This document shows positions 23,104 through 31,347 of a stretch of DNA of 64,000 bases, piece by piece. The stretch is from contig CP045205.1 in NCBI GenBank assembly GCA_009363175.1, positions 3,782,001-3,846,000 of the forward strand, read 5' to 3'. Under the pieces are notes generated by a model. That model had not been told where the DNA came from and searched no databases. It worked only from the letters and a program-made list of their open reading frames with translations. This stretch comes from Citrobacter telavivensis. Lineage in GTDB: Bacteria > Pseudomonadota > Gammaproteobacteria > Enterobacterales > Enterobacteriaceae. Every line of letters starts with the position of its first letter. The stretch's first letter is position 1. The translations under genes were made by a program, and so were the position numbers.

Positions 23104-24093
23104 ATGCAAAAACGTTATCTGGGTAAATCCGGGCTTGAAGTATCAGCCCTTGGACTCGGTTGTATGGGCTTAAGCCACGGCTACGGCCCGGCGACAGATA
23201 CCCGCCAGGCGATTGAACTCATACGGACAGCGGTTGCACGTGGCGTCACGTTCTTCGACACCGCCGAAGTGTATGGTCCGTTTTTGAATGAAGAGGTTGT
23301 CGGTGAAGCGCTAAAACCCTTTCGCGACCGCGTGGTCATCGCCACAAAATTTGGCTTTACCTTTGGCGATGACAACAAACAGCAGATTTTAAACAGCCGC
23401 CCCGAGCATATCCGCGTGGCCGTTGAAGGATCGTTACGCCGCCTTAAAACCGACGTCATTGACCTGCTTTATCAACACCGTGTCGATCCGGACGTGCCAA
23501 TTGAAGATGTCGCAGGAACGGTGAAAGACCTCATTGCTGAAGGAAAAGTCAAACATTTCGGTCTTTCCGAAGCGGGCGCGCAGACGATTCGTCGTGCACA
23601 TGCGGTTCAACCTGTCAGCGCCCTGCAAAGCGAATACTCCATGTGGTGGCGTGAACCTGAACAGGAGATCCTGCCGCTTCTGGAGGAGTTGGGTATTGGT
23701 TTTGTGCCATTCAGCCCGTTAGGTAAAGGCTTTCTGACCGGAGCAATTACGTCAGGAACAACGTTTGGTAAGGATGATTACCGAAGCCAAGTGCCGCGTT
23801 TCACCGCTCAGGCAATTGCCGCCAACGAAAAGCTGGTTTCGTTGTTGGGTGAACTGGCAGCCGATAAAGGGGTGACGTCTGCACAAATCGCGCTGGCATG
23901 GCTATTGGCACAAAAATCGTGGATTGTTCCTATTCCGGGCACCACCAAACTGCATCGCCTCGAGGAAAACCTGGGCGCCGTTGACGTTATTCTTTCTCAG
24001 GATGAGCTGTCCCAGGTCACGCACGCGCTGGAAACGATAAAAATCGTTGGCGAGCGTTATTCGCCTGAGCATCAGGCTCGCGTAGGCCGCTGA
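23104..24093 (+). CDS. Aldo-keto reductase (AKR13-like)
   Basis: A 329-residue TIM-barrel reductase (MQKRYLGKSGLEVSALGLGC). The tetrad appears as FFDTAEVYGP (Asp, Tyr), VIATKFGF (Lys) and YQHRVDP (His). The C-terminal IPGTTKLHRLEENLGA is the NADPH-binding loop. It follows the first aldo-keto reductase by 26 bases. Such enzymes detoxify reactive aldehydes or ketones; a specific substrate is not visible. Confidence 0.88.
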   Translation: MQKRYLGKSGLEVSALGLGCMGLSHGYGPATDTRQAIELIRTAVARGVTFFDTAEVYGPFLNEEVVGEALKPFRDRVVIATKFGFTFGDDNKQQILNSRPEHIRVAVEGSLRRLKTDVIDLLYQHRVDPDVPIEDVAGTVKDLIAEGKVKHFGLSEAGAQTIRRAHAVQPVSALQSEYSMWWREPEQEILPLLEELGIGFVPFSPLGKGFLTGAITSGTTFGKDDYRSQVPRFTAQAIAANEKLVSLLGELAADKGVTSAQIALAWLLAQKSWIVPIPGTTKLHRLEENLGAVDVILSQDELSQVTHALETIKIVGERYSPEHQARVGR

Positions 24094-24391
24094 AACTTAA
24101 GCTTGCGATATCCATAAATCAAAATCGCAAAAATTGCTGCGATGCGGGAAGATTCCGTCACAGGTCAATGTTCCGACGACGCCTGTGCAACACCAGAGAA
24201 AAGAACCCGGAACCGTTGATGTGGGCCAAAGGGAAATTCGGTGTTTTCCTCGATATTAACCCACGCGGCACGGTACTGGCAGCCACGTTGCACTCCCCCA
24301 CCGCAAGCAACGACGATCAAGGAAGGGTTTATTGCCGAAAGGTAAAAATCACGCCGTTGGCCGACGTGTCAGCACAGGAAAAACAGGCATT

Positions 24392-24421
24392 AAAAAACCC
24401 GCTTCGGCGGGTTCTTTTTTT
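24392..24421. terminator. Bidirectional intrinsic terminator
   Basis: AACCCGC (24396-24402) pairs with GCGGGTT (24407-24413) around a TTCG loop, with an A-run before and CTTTTTTT after. It is a strong terminator in the plus direction, about 300 bases after the aldo-keto reductase genes, and is also usable on the minus strand. Confidence 0.85.
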
Positions 24422-24477
24422 GGAGTTGGTTTGGCTATTGAAAGAAAAATAGTCCAATACTATACCAACAGCCCGAA

Positions 24478-24511
24478 AAACAAAGGGGTTACCTTTCGGT
24501 AACCCCTTGTT
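24478..24511 (-). terminator. Terminator of serT
   Basis: CAAAGGGGTTACC pairs with GGTAACCCCTTG around TTTC; on the minus strand the stem begins a few bases after the tRNA 3' end and is followed by TTTGTTTTTC. This is a classic intrinsic terminator. Confidence 0.85.
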
Positions 24512-24516
24512 TAATC

Positions 24517-24604
24517 TGGCGGAAGCGCAGAGATTCGAACTCTGGAACCCTTTCGGGTCGCCGGTTTTCAAGACCGGTGCCTTCAACCGCTCGGCCACAC
24601 TTCC
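24517..24604 (-). tRNA. serT: tRNA-Ser (anticodon UGA)
   Basis: An 88-base class II tRNA on the minus strand. It starts GGAAGTGTGGCCGAG, the anticodon stem-loop is CCGGTCTTGAAAACCGG (anticodon TGA), the long variable arm is CGACCCGAAAGGGTTCC, and the T-loop is TTCGAAT, with CCA encoded. It reads UCA and other UCN codons. In E. coli serT lies next to yccA, as here. Its 3' end faces the accessory region. Confidence 0.97.
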
Positions 24605-24616
24605 GGAATGAGGCGC

Positions 24617-24645
24617 ACTATAAACATCCCAATGCGCCGTGTAAA
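24617..24645 (-). promoter_or_regulatory. Promoter of serT
   Basis: On the minus strand TTTACA (24645-24640) and TATAGT (24622-24617) are separated by exactly 17 bases, followed by GCGCC, a G+C-rich discriminator typical of stringently controlled stable-RNA promoters. The tRNA starts 12 bases further on. Confidence 0.8.
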
Positions 24646-24775
24646 GCCCGAATGTGTTCGTTTGCCTGAAAAACAGTCAAAATGCTGTTAATAGCCTGAA
24701 ATAACAACAGATTGACCATTTATTCAGCACAATACTCACGCTTTATCAGCCATTCACCATAATCCACGATGAAAC

Positions 24776-24789
24776 CTGATTTAGATCAA
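24776..24789 (+). promoter_or_regulatory. FNR-like site upstream of yccA
   Basis: CTGATTTAGATCAA fits the FNR consensus TTGAT-N4-ATCAA at 9 of 10 fixed positions. It lies 90 bases before yccA. In E. coli this interval lies next to the anaerobic hydrogenase operon hyaA-F, absent here, so the site may be a relic or may act on yccA. Confidence 0.4.
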
Positions 24790-24878
24790 ATGAGTAAAGA
24801 TGGGTAAAAGCGCTGTGTGCGCGGCTGTGTTTTCATTATCCTCCATCATTAATTACATCTGTCATAAGAGAGTGACTC

Positions 24879-25538
24879 ATGGATCGTATTGTTAGTTCAT
24901 CACATGACCGTACATCGCTACTCAGCACGCACAAGGTGCTGCGCAATACCTATTTTCTGCTGAGCCTGACGCTGGCGTTTTCGGCGATCACCGCCACCGC
25001 CAGCACCGTGCTGATGCTGCCTTCTCCGGGTCTGATTCTGACGCTGGTGGGGATGTACGGGCTGATGTTCCTGACCTATAAAACGGCAAACAAGCCGAGC
25101 GGCATTATTTCCGCGTTTGCCTTCACCGGCTTCCTCGGTTACATCCTCGGGCCGATTCTGAACGCTTACCTGTCCGCAGGGATGGGCGACGTGATCGGTA
25201 TGGCGCTGGGCGGTACCGCGCTGGTGTTCTTCTGCTGCTCCGCCTACGTGCTGACTACCCGTAAAGACATGTCCTTCCTCGGCGGTATGCTGATGGCCGG
25301 TATCGTGGTGGTACTGATTGGCATGGTGGCGAACATCTTCCTGCAACTACCGGCACTGCATCTGGCAATCAGCGCGGTGTTTATCCTGATTTCTTCAGGC
25401 GCAATCCTGTTCGAAACCAGCAACATCATCCGTGGCGGTGAGACCAACTACATCCGCGCAACGGTTAGCCTCTACGTTTCGCTGTACAACATCTTTATCA
25501 GCCTGCTCAGCATTCTGGGCTTCGCCAGCCGCGATTAA
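24879..25538 (+). CDS. yccA: Inner-membrane Bax inhibitor-1 family protein YccA
   Basis: A 219-residue protein with seven hydrophobic segments, the length of E. coli YccA. BI-1 (TMBIM) features include the GPILNAYLSAG region and the acidic C-terminal end. YccA binds and modulates the membrane protease FtsH and can protect SecY when translocons jam. It keeps the usual place between serT and tusE. AGAGAGTGA precedes ATG 24879 and a strong terminator follows. Confidence 0.95.
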   Translation: MDRIVSSSHDRTSLLSTHKVLRNTYFLLSLTLAFSAITATASTVLMLPSPGLILTLVGMYGLMFLTYKTANKPSGIISAFAFTGFLGYILGPILNAYLSAGMGDVIGMALGGTALVFFCCSAYVLTTRKDMSFLGGMLMAGIVVVLIGMVANIFLQLPALHLAISAVFILISSGAILFETSNIIRGGETNYIRATVSLYVSLYNIFISLLSILGFASRD

Positions 25539-25560
25539 CGGCAACAAAGCATGACACCCG

Positions 25561-25587
25561 GCCCCGCTTATGCGGGGCTTTGTTTTT
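25561..25587 (+). terminator. Terminator of yccA
   Basis: GCCCCGC (25561-25567) pairs with GCGGGGC (25572-25578) around TTAT, followed by TTTGTTTTTT. Confidence 0.85.
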
Positions 25588-25627
25588 TGGTAAACTGCCG
25601 CCAGGTTGTCTAACGCAGTGAAGAATT

Positions 25628-25957
25628 ATGTTGATCTTTGAAGGTAAAGAAATCGCTACCGACTCCGACGGTTATCTGAAAGAGAGTGCGCAGTGGAGCG
25701 AACCGATGGCTGTAGTCATTGCTGAAAACGAAGGAATCACCCTCTCTCCGGAACATTGGGAAGTGGTGCGTTTTGTTCGCGACTTCTATCTGGAGTTTAA
25801 TACCTCGCCTGCGATTCGCATGCTGGTCAAGGCGATGGCGAATAAGTTTGGCGAGGAGAAAGGCAACAGCCGTTATCTGTATCGTCTGTTTCCGAAAGGC
25901 CCGGCGAAACAGGCCACTAAAATTGCTGGCCTGCCAAAGCCGGTGAAGTGTATTTAA
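25628..25957 (+). CDS. tusE: tRNA 2-thiolation sulfur carrier TusE
   Basis: A 109-residue DsrC-family protein. It takes sulfur from TusBCD and passes it to MnmA for 2-thiouridine synthesis at U34 of tRNA-Lys, -Glu and -Gln. The penultimate C-terminal cysteine (VKCI) that carries the persulfide is present. The stop overlaps the convergent acylphosphatase gene by 4 bases, as in E. coli. Confidence 0.95.
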   Translation: MLIFEGKEIATDSDGYLKESAQWSEPMAVVIAENEGITLSPEHWEVVRFVRDFYLEFNTSPAIRMLVKAMANKFGEEKGNSRYLYRLFPKGPAKQATKIAGLPKPVKCI

Positions 25958-26235
25958 TAGCGAATACTAAAACCGGTAAATTCCTCACGAGGACGGTGCG
26001 GCTCGCTCAGGACTCTGTCTACCCGGGCAGAACTCGGGCCGCCGTCTTTGAGCCACTTCAGTAATTTGTCGACCTGCTCCGCTTCGCCGCTGGCGACAAC
26101 CTCCACGCTGCCATCATCCCTGTTCCTCGCATAGCCGGTTAAACTCAGTCGCCGCGCCTCATGCTGCGTGGTATAGCGAAATCCCACGCCCTGAACCCGG
26201 CCGTAAACCCACGCGATAATGCAGACTCTCGCCAT
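25954..26235 (-). CDS. yccX: Acylphosphatase YccX
   Basis: A 93-residue acylphosphatase that hydrolyses carboxyl-phosphate bonds. The phosphate-binding loop GRVQGVGFRY carries the catalytic Arg, and GYARNRDDGSVEV carries the catalytic Asn. I start at ATG 26235 (MARVCIIAWV) after GGAGAA; the frame extends 42 bases upstream without a better site. Confidence 0.94.
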   Translation of the reverse strand: MARVCIIAWVYGRVQGVGFRYTTQHEARRLSLTGYARNRDDGSVEVVASGEAEQVDKLLKWLKDGGPSSARVDRVLSEPHRPREEFTGFSIRY

Positions 26236-26295
26236 GGCTATTCTCCTTCTTATCGAAAACGATGAGCGTAACCTCACACGGTTATGTGAATAACA

Positions 26296-27084
26296 TTAAC
26301 GTACCTGTTTCGGCAAGCATCCGTAATATTGGCTAAACCTCGCCGTAAATCGCGAGCCTGAAAGATAGCCGCTGCGCAATGCTATCTCTCCTATTGGCAA
26401 CGTCGTCGACTGCAATTGAGATAACGCATAAGACATACGGACCTCTTCAACAATCTGTCGGTAGCTCTGCGATTCTTGCTGGAGTCGTCTGCGCAACGTG
26501 GAGGTTCCCATGGCTAACCGATGTGCAATATCCTGTGCTCTCCAAAGCTTAGCAGGTGCCAACATAATGAGCTGGCGTACCTGTTCCGTTAGCGTGTAAC
26601 CCCGTTCGATAAGCAGTGGACCGATTGCCCCTTCATGCAACAGTGCGAGTAATAATCCCATTGCCTGATGTGCCTGCAACTCAACCGGCAATCCCTGGCG
26701 CACAGCGGAAAGTAAATTCGTCCACATAAACGCCAGACTGGAGTTCATCGGCGTACATAAAGAGGTCAGCGTGGCGGGCGGAAAATCCTTAACATAGGTT
26801 TTTTTAAATGCGGAAATCATGTCTGGCGAGAGTAGCAGGAGATCTGAACGAAAACCGCCCTGCCCGGGTTGATTAATAATGTCCAGCGACGTGTTCGCCG
26901 GAATGATGATTAACTCGCCAGGTTTTGCAACCAGGCGATTATCCTCTTGCATAATGACTTTGCTGCCCTGCGTGATATGGCAGAGTGCAGCAGAGAAAAG
27001 CTTAACACGATGCAAGCGATGACGTTGGCTGGAACGCACCTCCGCTGTCGTGAGAACATTATGTTGAAAATAAACGTCCTGCAC
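26296..27084 (-). CDS. ybcM: AraC-family regulator, YbcM-like
   Basis: A 262-residue regulator. The N-terminal half is a cupin-like sensing domain (GELIIIPANTSLDI) and the last ~100 residues carry two helix-turn-helix units (RAQDIAHRLAMGTSTLRRRL and IGEIALRSGYLSGSRFTARF). It lies 15 bases downstream of a YbcL-type gene on the same strand; ybcL-ybcM are paired the same way in E. coli prophage DLP12, which is the basis for the name. The pair is inserted between yccX and rlmI, which are adjacent in E. coli. Confidence 0.75.
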   Translation of the reverse strand: MQDVYFQHNVLTTAEVRSSQRHRLHRVKLFSAALCHITQGSKVIMQEDNRLVAKPGELIIIPANTSLDIINQPGQGGFRSDLLLLSPDMISAFKKTYVKDFPPATLTSLCTPMNSSLAFMWTNLLSAVRQGLPVELQAHQAMGLLLALLHEGAIGPLLIERGYTLTEQVRQLIMLAPAKLWRAQDIAHRLAMGTSTLRRRLQQESQSYRQIVEEVRMSYALSQLQSTTLPIGEIALRSGYLSGSRFTARFSQYYGCLPKQVR

Positions 27085-27099
27085 CGTGTTCTCCTCTGT

Positions 27100-27648
27100 T
27101 TATCTTCCGTATGTGGCTGTCAATTCCGCTTTGGCAATGACATGACTGTTAAGCATAAATCCCACCAGCGCACCGCTCGCATTGTGATCGATGGGTAAGG
27201 CATCGGTGCTGAGTGCCCATAAAGTGAACTGATAGCGGTGCGGCTTATCTCCAACCGGCGGACAAGCCCCGCCAAACCCAGCATAACCAAAATCGTTACG
27301 CCCCTGAACAATCCCCGCCGCCACGGTTTCCATCTTCACACCAGATGGGAGAGCATGAATACTTGCCGGAATATTCACGACCGTCCAGTGCCACCAACCA
27401 CTTCCCGTAGGCGCATCGGGATCAAACACAGTGATCGCGTAGCTTTTTGTTCCCTCGGGCGCATTTTGCCAGTGCAACTGCGGAGAGATATTTCCGCCTT
27501 CACAGCCAAATCCATTAAAGACCTGCTTTTGCGTTAAAACGAGATTATCGGGAATGTCTGTACTGCCGAGGCTGAACGCCGGAGAGGCCGCCGCACCATA
27601 GCTGAGCGTCGTCAGCACAATAGCCGTCAGATAAGATGACATATTCAT
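27100..27648 (-). CDS. ybcL: Periplasmic PEBP-family protein YbcL-like
   Basis: A 182-residue phosphatidylethanolamine-binding-protein (Raf-kinase-inhibitor-like) with a signal peptide (cleavage near residue 21, after GAAA). The family core is DPDAPTGSGWWHWTVVNIP and PHRYQFTLWAL. Length and sequence resemble E. coli YbcL (183 residues); the variant YbcL of uropathogenic E. coli suppresses neutrophil migration. It is transcribed together with the AraC-type regulator downstream. Confidence 0.8.
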   Translation of the reverse strand: MNMSSYLTAIVLTTLSYGAAASPAFSLGSTDIPDNLVLTQKQVFNGFGCEGGNISPQLHWQNAPEGTKSYAITVFDPDAPTGSGWWHWTVVNIPASIHALPSGVKMETVAAGIVQGRNDFGYAGFGGACPPVGDKPHRYQFTLWALSTDALPIDHNASGALVGFMLNSHVIAKAELTATYGR

Positions 27649-27860
27649 TGTATTTCCTTATTCAGATTAAGAAATGACAATCTATCAGGCGCATACCCAG
27701 GAAATTGTGCCTCTGTGCTTTCAGTTTGTGCCGAAATGCTCACTGTCGGTGCTGATGATTGCATCCCGCATCTGTGCTACCCTACGCGCCATTTTGTTTT
27801 AACGGTATCAGGCTGGAATAGACACCCGGCTCGCATCACTGTTTGTGTGAGGTTGCTCGT

Positions 27861-29072
27861 ATGACTGAATCTTCATTTCCTCAATATCCCCGCCTGGTGT
27901 TAGCCAAAGGGCGCGACAAATCATTACTTCGTCGCCATCCGTGGGTCTTTTCCGGTGCCGTTGCCCGCATGGAAGGTAAAGCCAACCTCGGTGAAACCAT
28001 CGACATTGTTGACCATCAGGGTAAATGGTTAGCCCGTGGCGCCTTTTCCCCGGCGTCGCAAATCCGCGCGCGCGTCTGGACCTTCGACAAGTCCGAATCT
28101 GTCGATATCGCCTTCTTCACCCGCCGTCTGCGACAGGCGCAGCAATGGCGCGACTGGCTGGCGAAAAAAGATGGACTGGACAGCTATCGTCTGATCGCCG
28201 GTGAGTCCGACGGCTTGCCGGGCGTCACCATCGATCGCTTTGGTCATTTCCTCGTGCTGCAATTGCTCAGCGCCGGGGCGGAATATCAACGCGCCGCGTT
28301 GATTAGCGCGCTGCAAGCGCTCTACCCGGAATGTGCGATTTACGATCGTAGCGATGTCGCAGTGCGTAAAAAAGAGGGTATGGCGCTGACGCAGGGCCCG
28401 GTCACCGGTGAGATCCCTCCAGCACTCCTGCCAATTGAAGAACACGGTATGAAGCTACTGGTCGATATCCAGGGCGGCCACAAAACCGGCTATTACCTCG
28501 ATCAGCGTGACAGCCGTCTGGCAACGCGCCGCTATGTCGACAATCAACGGGTACTCAATTGTTTCTCCTACACCGGGGGGTTTGCCGTTTCTGCGCTGAT
28601 GGGCGGCTGCCGTCAGGTTATCAGCGTCGATACTTCCCAGGAAGCGCTGGATATTGCGAAACAGAACGTCGAACTGAACAAACTCGATCTCAGCAAGGCT
28701 GAATTTGTTCGTGACGATGTTTTTAAACTGTTACGGACCTATCGCGATCGCGGCGAGAAATTTGATGTCATCGTGATGGATCCCCCGAAGTTTGTCGAAA
28801 ATAAAAGCCAGTTGATGGGGGCGTGCCGGGGTTACAAGGATATCAACATGCTGGCTATCCAGTTGCTGAATCCGGGTGGCGTGCTGCTGACATTCTCCTG
28901 CTCCGGTCTGATGACAACAGATTTATTTCAGAAAATCATCGCTGATGCCGCAATTGATGCGGGTCGTGATGTACAATTTATAGAGCAGTTCCGTCAGGCC
29001 GCCGATCATCCCGTGATCGCTACCTACCCGGAAGGGCTGTATCTCAAAGGGTTTGCCTGTCGCGTCATGTAA
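27861..29072 (+). CDS. rlmI: 23S rRNA m5C1962 methyltransferase RlmI
   Basis: A SAM-dependent methyltransferase (403 residues from ATG 27861) that makes 5-methylcytosine at position 1962 of 23S rRNA. An N-terminal PUA domain (RLVLAKGRDKSLLRRHPWVF) precedes the Rossmann domain (LNCFSYTGGFAVSALMGG), motif IV DPPKFVENKS and the catalytic-type FSCSG. The start MTESSFPQYPRLVLAKG adds about seven residues compared with E. coli MSVRLVLAKG. An in-frame codon further upstream (27843) is less likely. Confidence 0.95.
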   Translation: MTESSFPQYPRLVLAKGRDKSLLRRHPWVFSGAVARMEGKANLGETIDIVDHQGKWLARGAFSPASQIRARVWTFDKSESVDIAFFTRRLRQAQQWRDWLAKKDGLDSYRLIAGESDGLPGVTIDRFGHFLVLQLLSAGAEYQRAALISALQALYPECAIYDRSDVAVRKKEGMALTQGPVTGEIPPALLPIEEHGMKLLVDIQGGHKTGYYLDQRDSRLATRRYVDNQRVLNCFSYTGGFAVSALMGGCRQVISVDTSQEALDIAKQNVELNKLDLSKAEFVRDDVFKLLRTYRDRGEKFDVIVMDPPKFVENKSQLMGACRGYKDINMLAIQLLNPGGVLLTFSCSGLMTTDLFQKIIADAAIDAGRDVQFIEQFRQAADHPVIATYPEGLYLKGFACRVM

Positions 29073-29129
29073 CTTGAAAAGTGGAATTTTACCCTTATAT
29101 CAAGGGTAATGATTTCCCGGGAGGTGACT

Positions 29130-29447
29130 ATGATTGCCAGCAAATTCGGTATCGGCCAGCAGGTCCGCCATTCCCTGTTAGGATATCTCGGAGTGGTCGT
29201 GGATATCGACCCGGTCTATTCGCTTGCGGAACCGTCACCTGATGAGTTGGCGGTCAACGACGAGCTTCGTGCTGCTCCGTGGTATCACGTGGTGATGGAA
29301 GATGATGACGGTCGTCCGGTACATACCTATCTTGCCGAAGCGCAGCTAAGCAGCGAAACGCAGGACGAACATCCTGAACAGCCTTCGATGGATGAGCTTG
29401 CTCAGACCATTCGTAAACAGTTGCAGGCCCCCCGCCTGCGTAACTGA
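29130..29447 (+). CDS. hspQ: Heat-shock protein HspQ
   Basis: A 105-residue cytoplasmic protein (MIASKFGIGQQVRHSLLGYL) that binds hemimethylated oriC and acts as a specificity-enhancing factor for Lon protease. The GTGACTATG start with GGGAGG upstream fixes ATG 29130. A bidirectional stem-loop follows, shared with the convergent yccU. Confidence 0.95.
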   Translation: MIASKFGIGQQVRHSLLGYLGVVVDIDPVYSLAEPSPDELAVNDELRAAPWYHVVMEDDDGRPVHTYLAEAQLSSETQDEHPEQPSMDELAQTIRKQLQAPRLRN

Positions 29448-29457
29448 TCCTTGTTGA

Positions 29458-29485
29458 GGCCCGATAGCACATTGCTTATCGGGCC
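29458..29485. terminator. Shared terminator of hspQ and yccU
   Basis: GGCCCGATA (29458-29466) pairs with TATCGGGCC (29477-29485) and TGTTTCC follows. It sits between convergent stop codons. Confidence 0.75.
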
Positions 29486-29515
29486 TGTTTCCTTTCTGCC
29501 ATCAGGGCAATTAAC

Positions 29516-29929
29516 TTACTTTGTCAACCCCAGGCGCGGGATCTCAATCGCCGGGCAGCGATCCATCACCACCATCAGACCCGCTTCGCGCGCCAGCACC
29601 GCCGCCTGCTCATTGATCACGCCCAACTGCATCCACAGCGTTTTCGCGCCAATCGCGATCGCGTCCTGTGCGACGCCCCATGCCGCTTCTGAATTGCGGA
29701 ACACATCCACCATGTCCACTTTTTCCGGCACGTCCGCCAGCGTCGCGTAGCCCTGCTGCCCTAGCAGCGTTTTCCCGGCGACCTTCGGAGAAACCGGAAT
29801 CACGTGATAACCCTGATCGAGCAAATACTTCATCACACGGTAACTTGGACGATCGGGTTTATCGCTTGCGCCAACCAGGGCAATGGTACGGGTCGAGGTC
29901 AAAATGCCAGCAATGTCGGTCTCTTTCAT
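29516..29929 (-). CDS. yccU: CoA-binding protein YccU
   Basis: A 137-residue protein with a CoA-binding Rossmann-like fold (TIALVGASDKPDRPSYRVMK). Three ATG codons are in tandem; the last (29929) has GGAGA at the right distance and matches the E. coli start MKENDIAG. Function unknown. Confidence 0.93.
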   Translation of the reverse strand: MKETDIAGILTSTRTIALVGASDKPDRPSYRVMKYLLDQGYHVIPVSPKVAGKTLLGQQGYATLADVPEKVDMVDVFRNSEAAWGVAQDAIAIGAKTLWMQLGVINEQAAVLAREAGLMVVMDRCPAIEIPRLGLTK

Positions 29930-30101
29930 CATCATTCTCCAGGCTGTTTTGCAAAGTGTACGACAATCCTGACGACCCAACCATGCGTCCCACCCGTAAG
30001 TATGAGAGCAAAACGCCAAAATATGTCTATATGTTAGTAAACATGATTGTCGAAAAATTTTGATACATTCTTACCCGGCGGTCTTTGGACAGGAGAACCT
30101 T

Positions 30102-30764
30102 ATGAAAACCGGCACTGTGACCCTGATGATTGCCCTCTGTTTGCCGGTCGCGGTTTTCGCTACCACCCTCCGTCTTTCAACCGATATTGACCTGCTGGTG
30201 CTGGACGGCAAAAAGGTCTCCAGTTCACTCCTGCGCGGCGCGGACAGCATTGAACTCGACAATGGACCGCATCAACTCGTTTTTCGGGTTGAGAAGACAA
30301 TCCGTCTCTCCAGCCATGAAGAACAGCTCTACATTTCCCCACCGCTGGTGGTAAGTTTTGACACTCAGCGTGTGGGTCAGGTCAATTTCCACCTTCCGCG
30401 TCTGGAAAGCGACCGTGAAGCCAGCCATTTCGACGCCGCTCCGCGTCTGGAGTTGCTGGATGGCGACGCAATGCCGATCCCGGTACAACTGGATATCCTC
30501 GCCATTACCTCAAAAACAGAAACCATTGATTTTGAGGCAGAAACAGAGCGCTACAATAAATCGGCCAGGCGCGCCTCCTTACCCCAGTTCGCCACGATGA
30601 TGGCCGACGACAGCACCCTGCTTTCGGGGGTCTCAGAGCTGGATACCATCCCTCCCCAATCTCAAACCCTCACGGAACAGCGCCTGAAGTACTGGTTTCG
30701 CCAGGCGGATCCGCAAACCCGCAATAGCTTTCTGCAATGGGCGGAGAAACAGCCCTCTTCCTGA
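30102..30764 (+). CDS. yccT: DUF2057 protein YccT (CsgI)
   Basis: A 220-residue exported protein with signal peptide MKTGTVTLMIALCLPVAVFA (cleavage at residue ~20) followed by the DUF2057 domain (LSTDIDLLVLDGKKV, IELDNGPHQLVFRVEKTI). YccT is reported to inhibit curli polymer formation and has been called CsgI. I start at ATG 30102 after ACAGGAGAACC; the frame extends 42 bases upstream. Confidence 0.93.
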   Translation: MKTGTVTLMIALCLPVAVFATTLRLSTDIDLLVLDGKKVSSSLLRGADSIELDNGPHQLVFRVEKTIRLSSHEEQLYISPPLVVSFDTQRVGQVNFHLPRLESDREASHFDAAPRLELLDGDAMPIPVQLDILAITSKTETIDFEAETERYNKSARRASLPQFATMMADDSTLLSGVSELDTIPPQSQTLTEQRLKYWFRQADPQTRNSFLQWAEKQPSS

Positions 30765-30857
30765 TGTCTTTGACACGTCCGGCTTTTTTTTCGTCTTTCT
30801 CTTGCAGCGTCAGACACATTCAGTACTCTGTAGCAAAACCCACAATGGAACTGAATG

Positions 30858-31316
30858 ATGGAACTGACGACTCGCACTTTACCTGCGCGTAAGCATATTG
30901 CGCTGGTTGCGCACGATCACTGCAAAAAAATGTTGATGAGCTGGGTAGAACGCCACCAGCCGTTGCTGGAAAAGCACGTGCTCTACGCGACCGGGACAAC
31001 CGGAAATCTCATTCAACGCGCAACGGGTATGGACGTTAACGCCATGCTGAGCGGCCCGATGGGCGGCGATCAGCAGGTTGGCGCGTTGATTTCTGAAGGG
31101 AAAATTGATGTGCTGATTTTCTTCTGGGATCCGCTTAACGCCGTTCCGCACGACCCGGATGTGAAGGCGCTGCTCCGTCTGGCGACCGTCTGGAATATCC
31201 CCGTCGCCACTAACGTCGCCACTGCGGATTTCATCATCCAGTCGCCGCACTTTAATGACGATGTCGATGTGCTCATCCCCGACTACCCGCGTTATCTGGC
31301 TGATCGTCTCAAGTAA
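30858..31316 (+). CDS. mgsA: Methylglyoxal synthase
   Basis: A 152-residue enzyme converting dihydroxyacetone phosphate to methylglyoxal and phosphate. Catalytic Asp is in GPMGGDQQVGA and the active-site His in NAVPHDPDVKALL. Two ATG codons are in tandem; 30858 matches the E. coli protein (MELTTRTLPA). Confidence 0.96.
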   Translation: MELTTRTLPARKHIALVAHDHCKKMLMSWVERHQPLLEKHVLYATGTTGNLIQRATGMDVNAMLSGPMGGDQQVGALISEGKIDVLIFFWDPLNAVPHDPDVKALLRLATVWNIPVATNVATADFIIQSPHFNDDVDVLIPDYPRYLADRLK

Positions 31317-31347
31317 TCCCACGCAGGCGACATTCGTCGCCTGCTGC

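Larger units (their letters stand above)
24094..24516. other. Gene-free stretch between the accessory region and serT
   Basis: It contains two stem-loops: one at 24392-24421 and the serT terminator at 24478-24511. A 94-codon open frame (24168-24452) runs through the first of these and has no ribosome-binding site or known domain, so I treat it as non-coding or a remnant. No integrase gene and no duplicate of the serT 3' end are visible. Confidence 0.5.

Noticed and set aside
24168..24452. 94-codon open frame upstream of serT
   Set aside because: It runs through a strong intrinsic terminator (24392-24421), has no ribosome-binding site and no recognisable domain.
3085..24516. Classical integrative island or prophage
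   Set aside because: No integrase, phage structural gene or duplicated tRNA end was found; the region looks like a patchwork of separate acquisitions.
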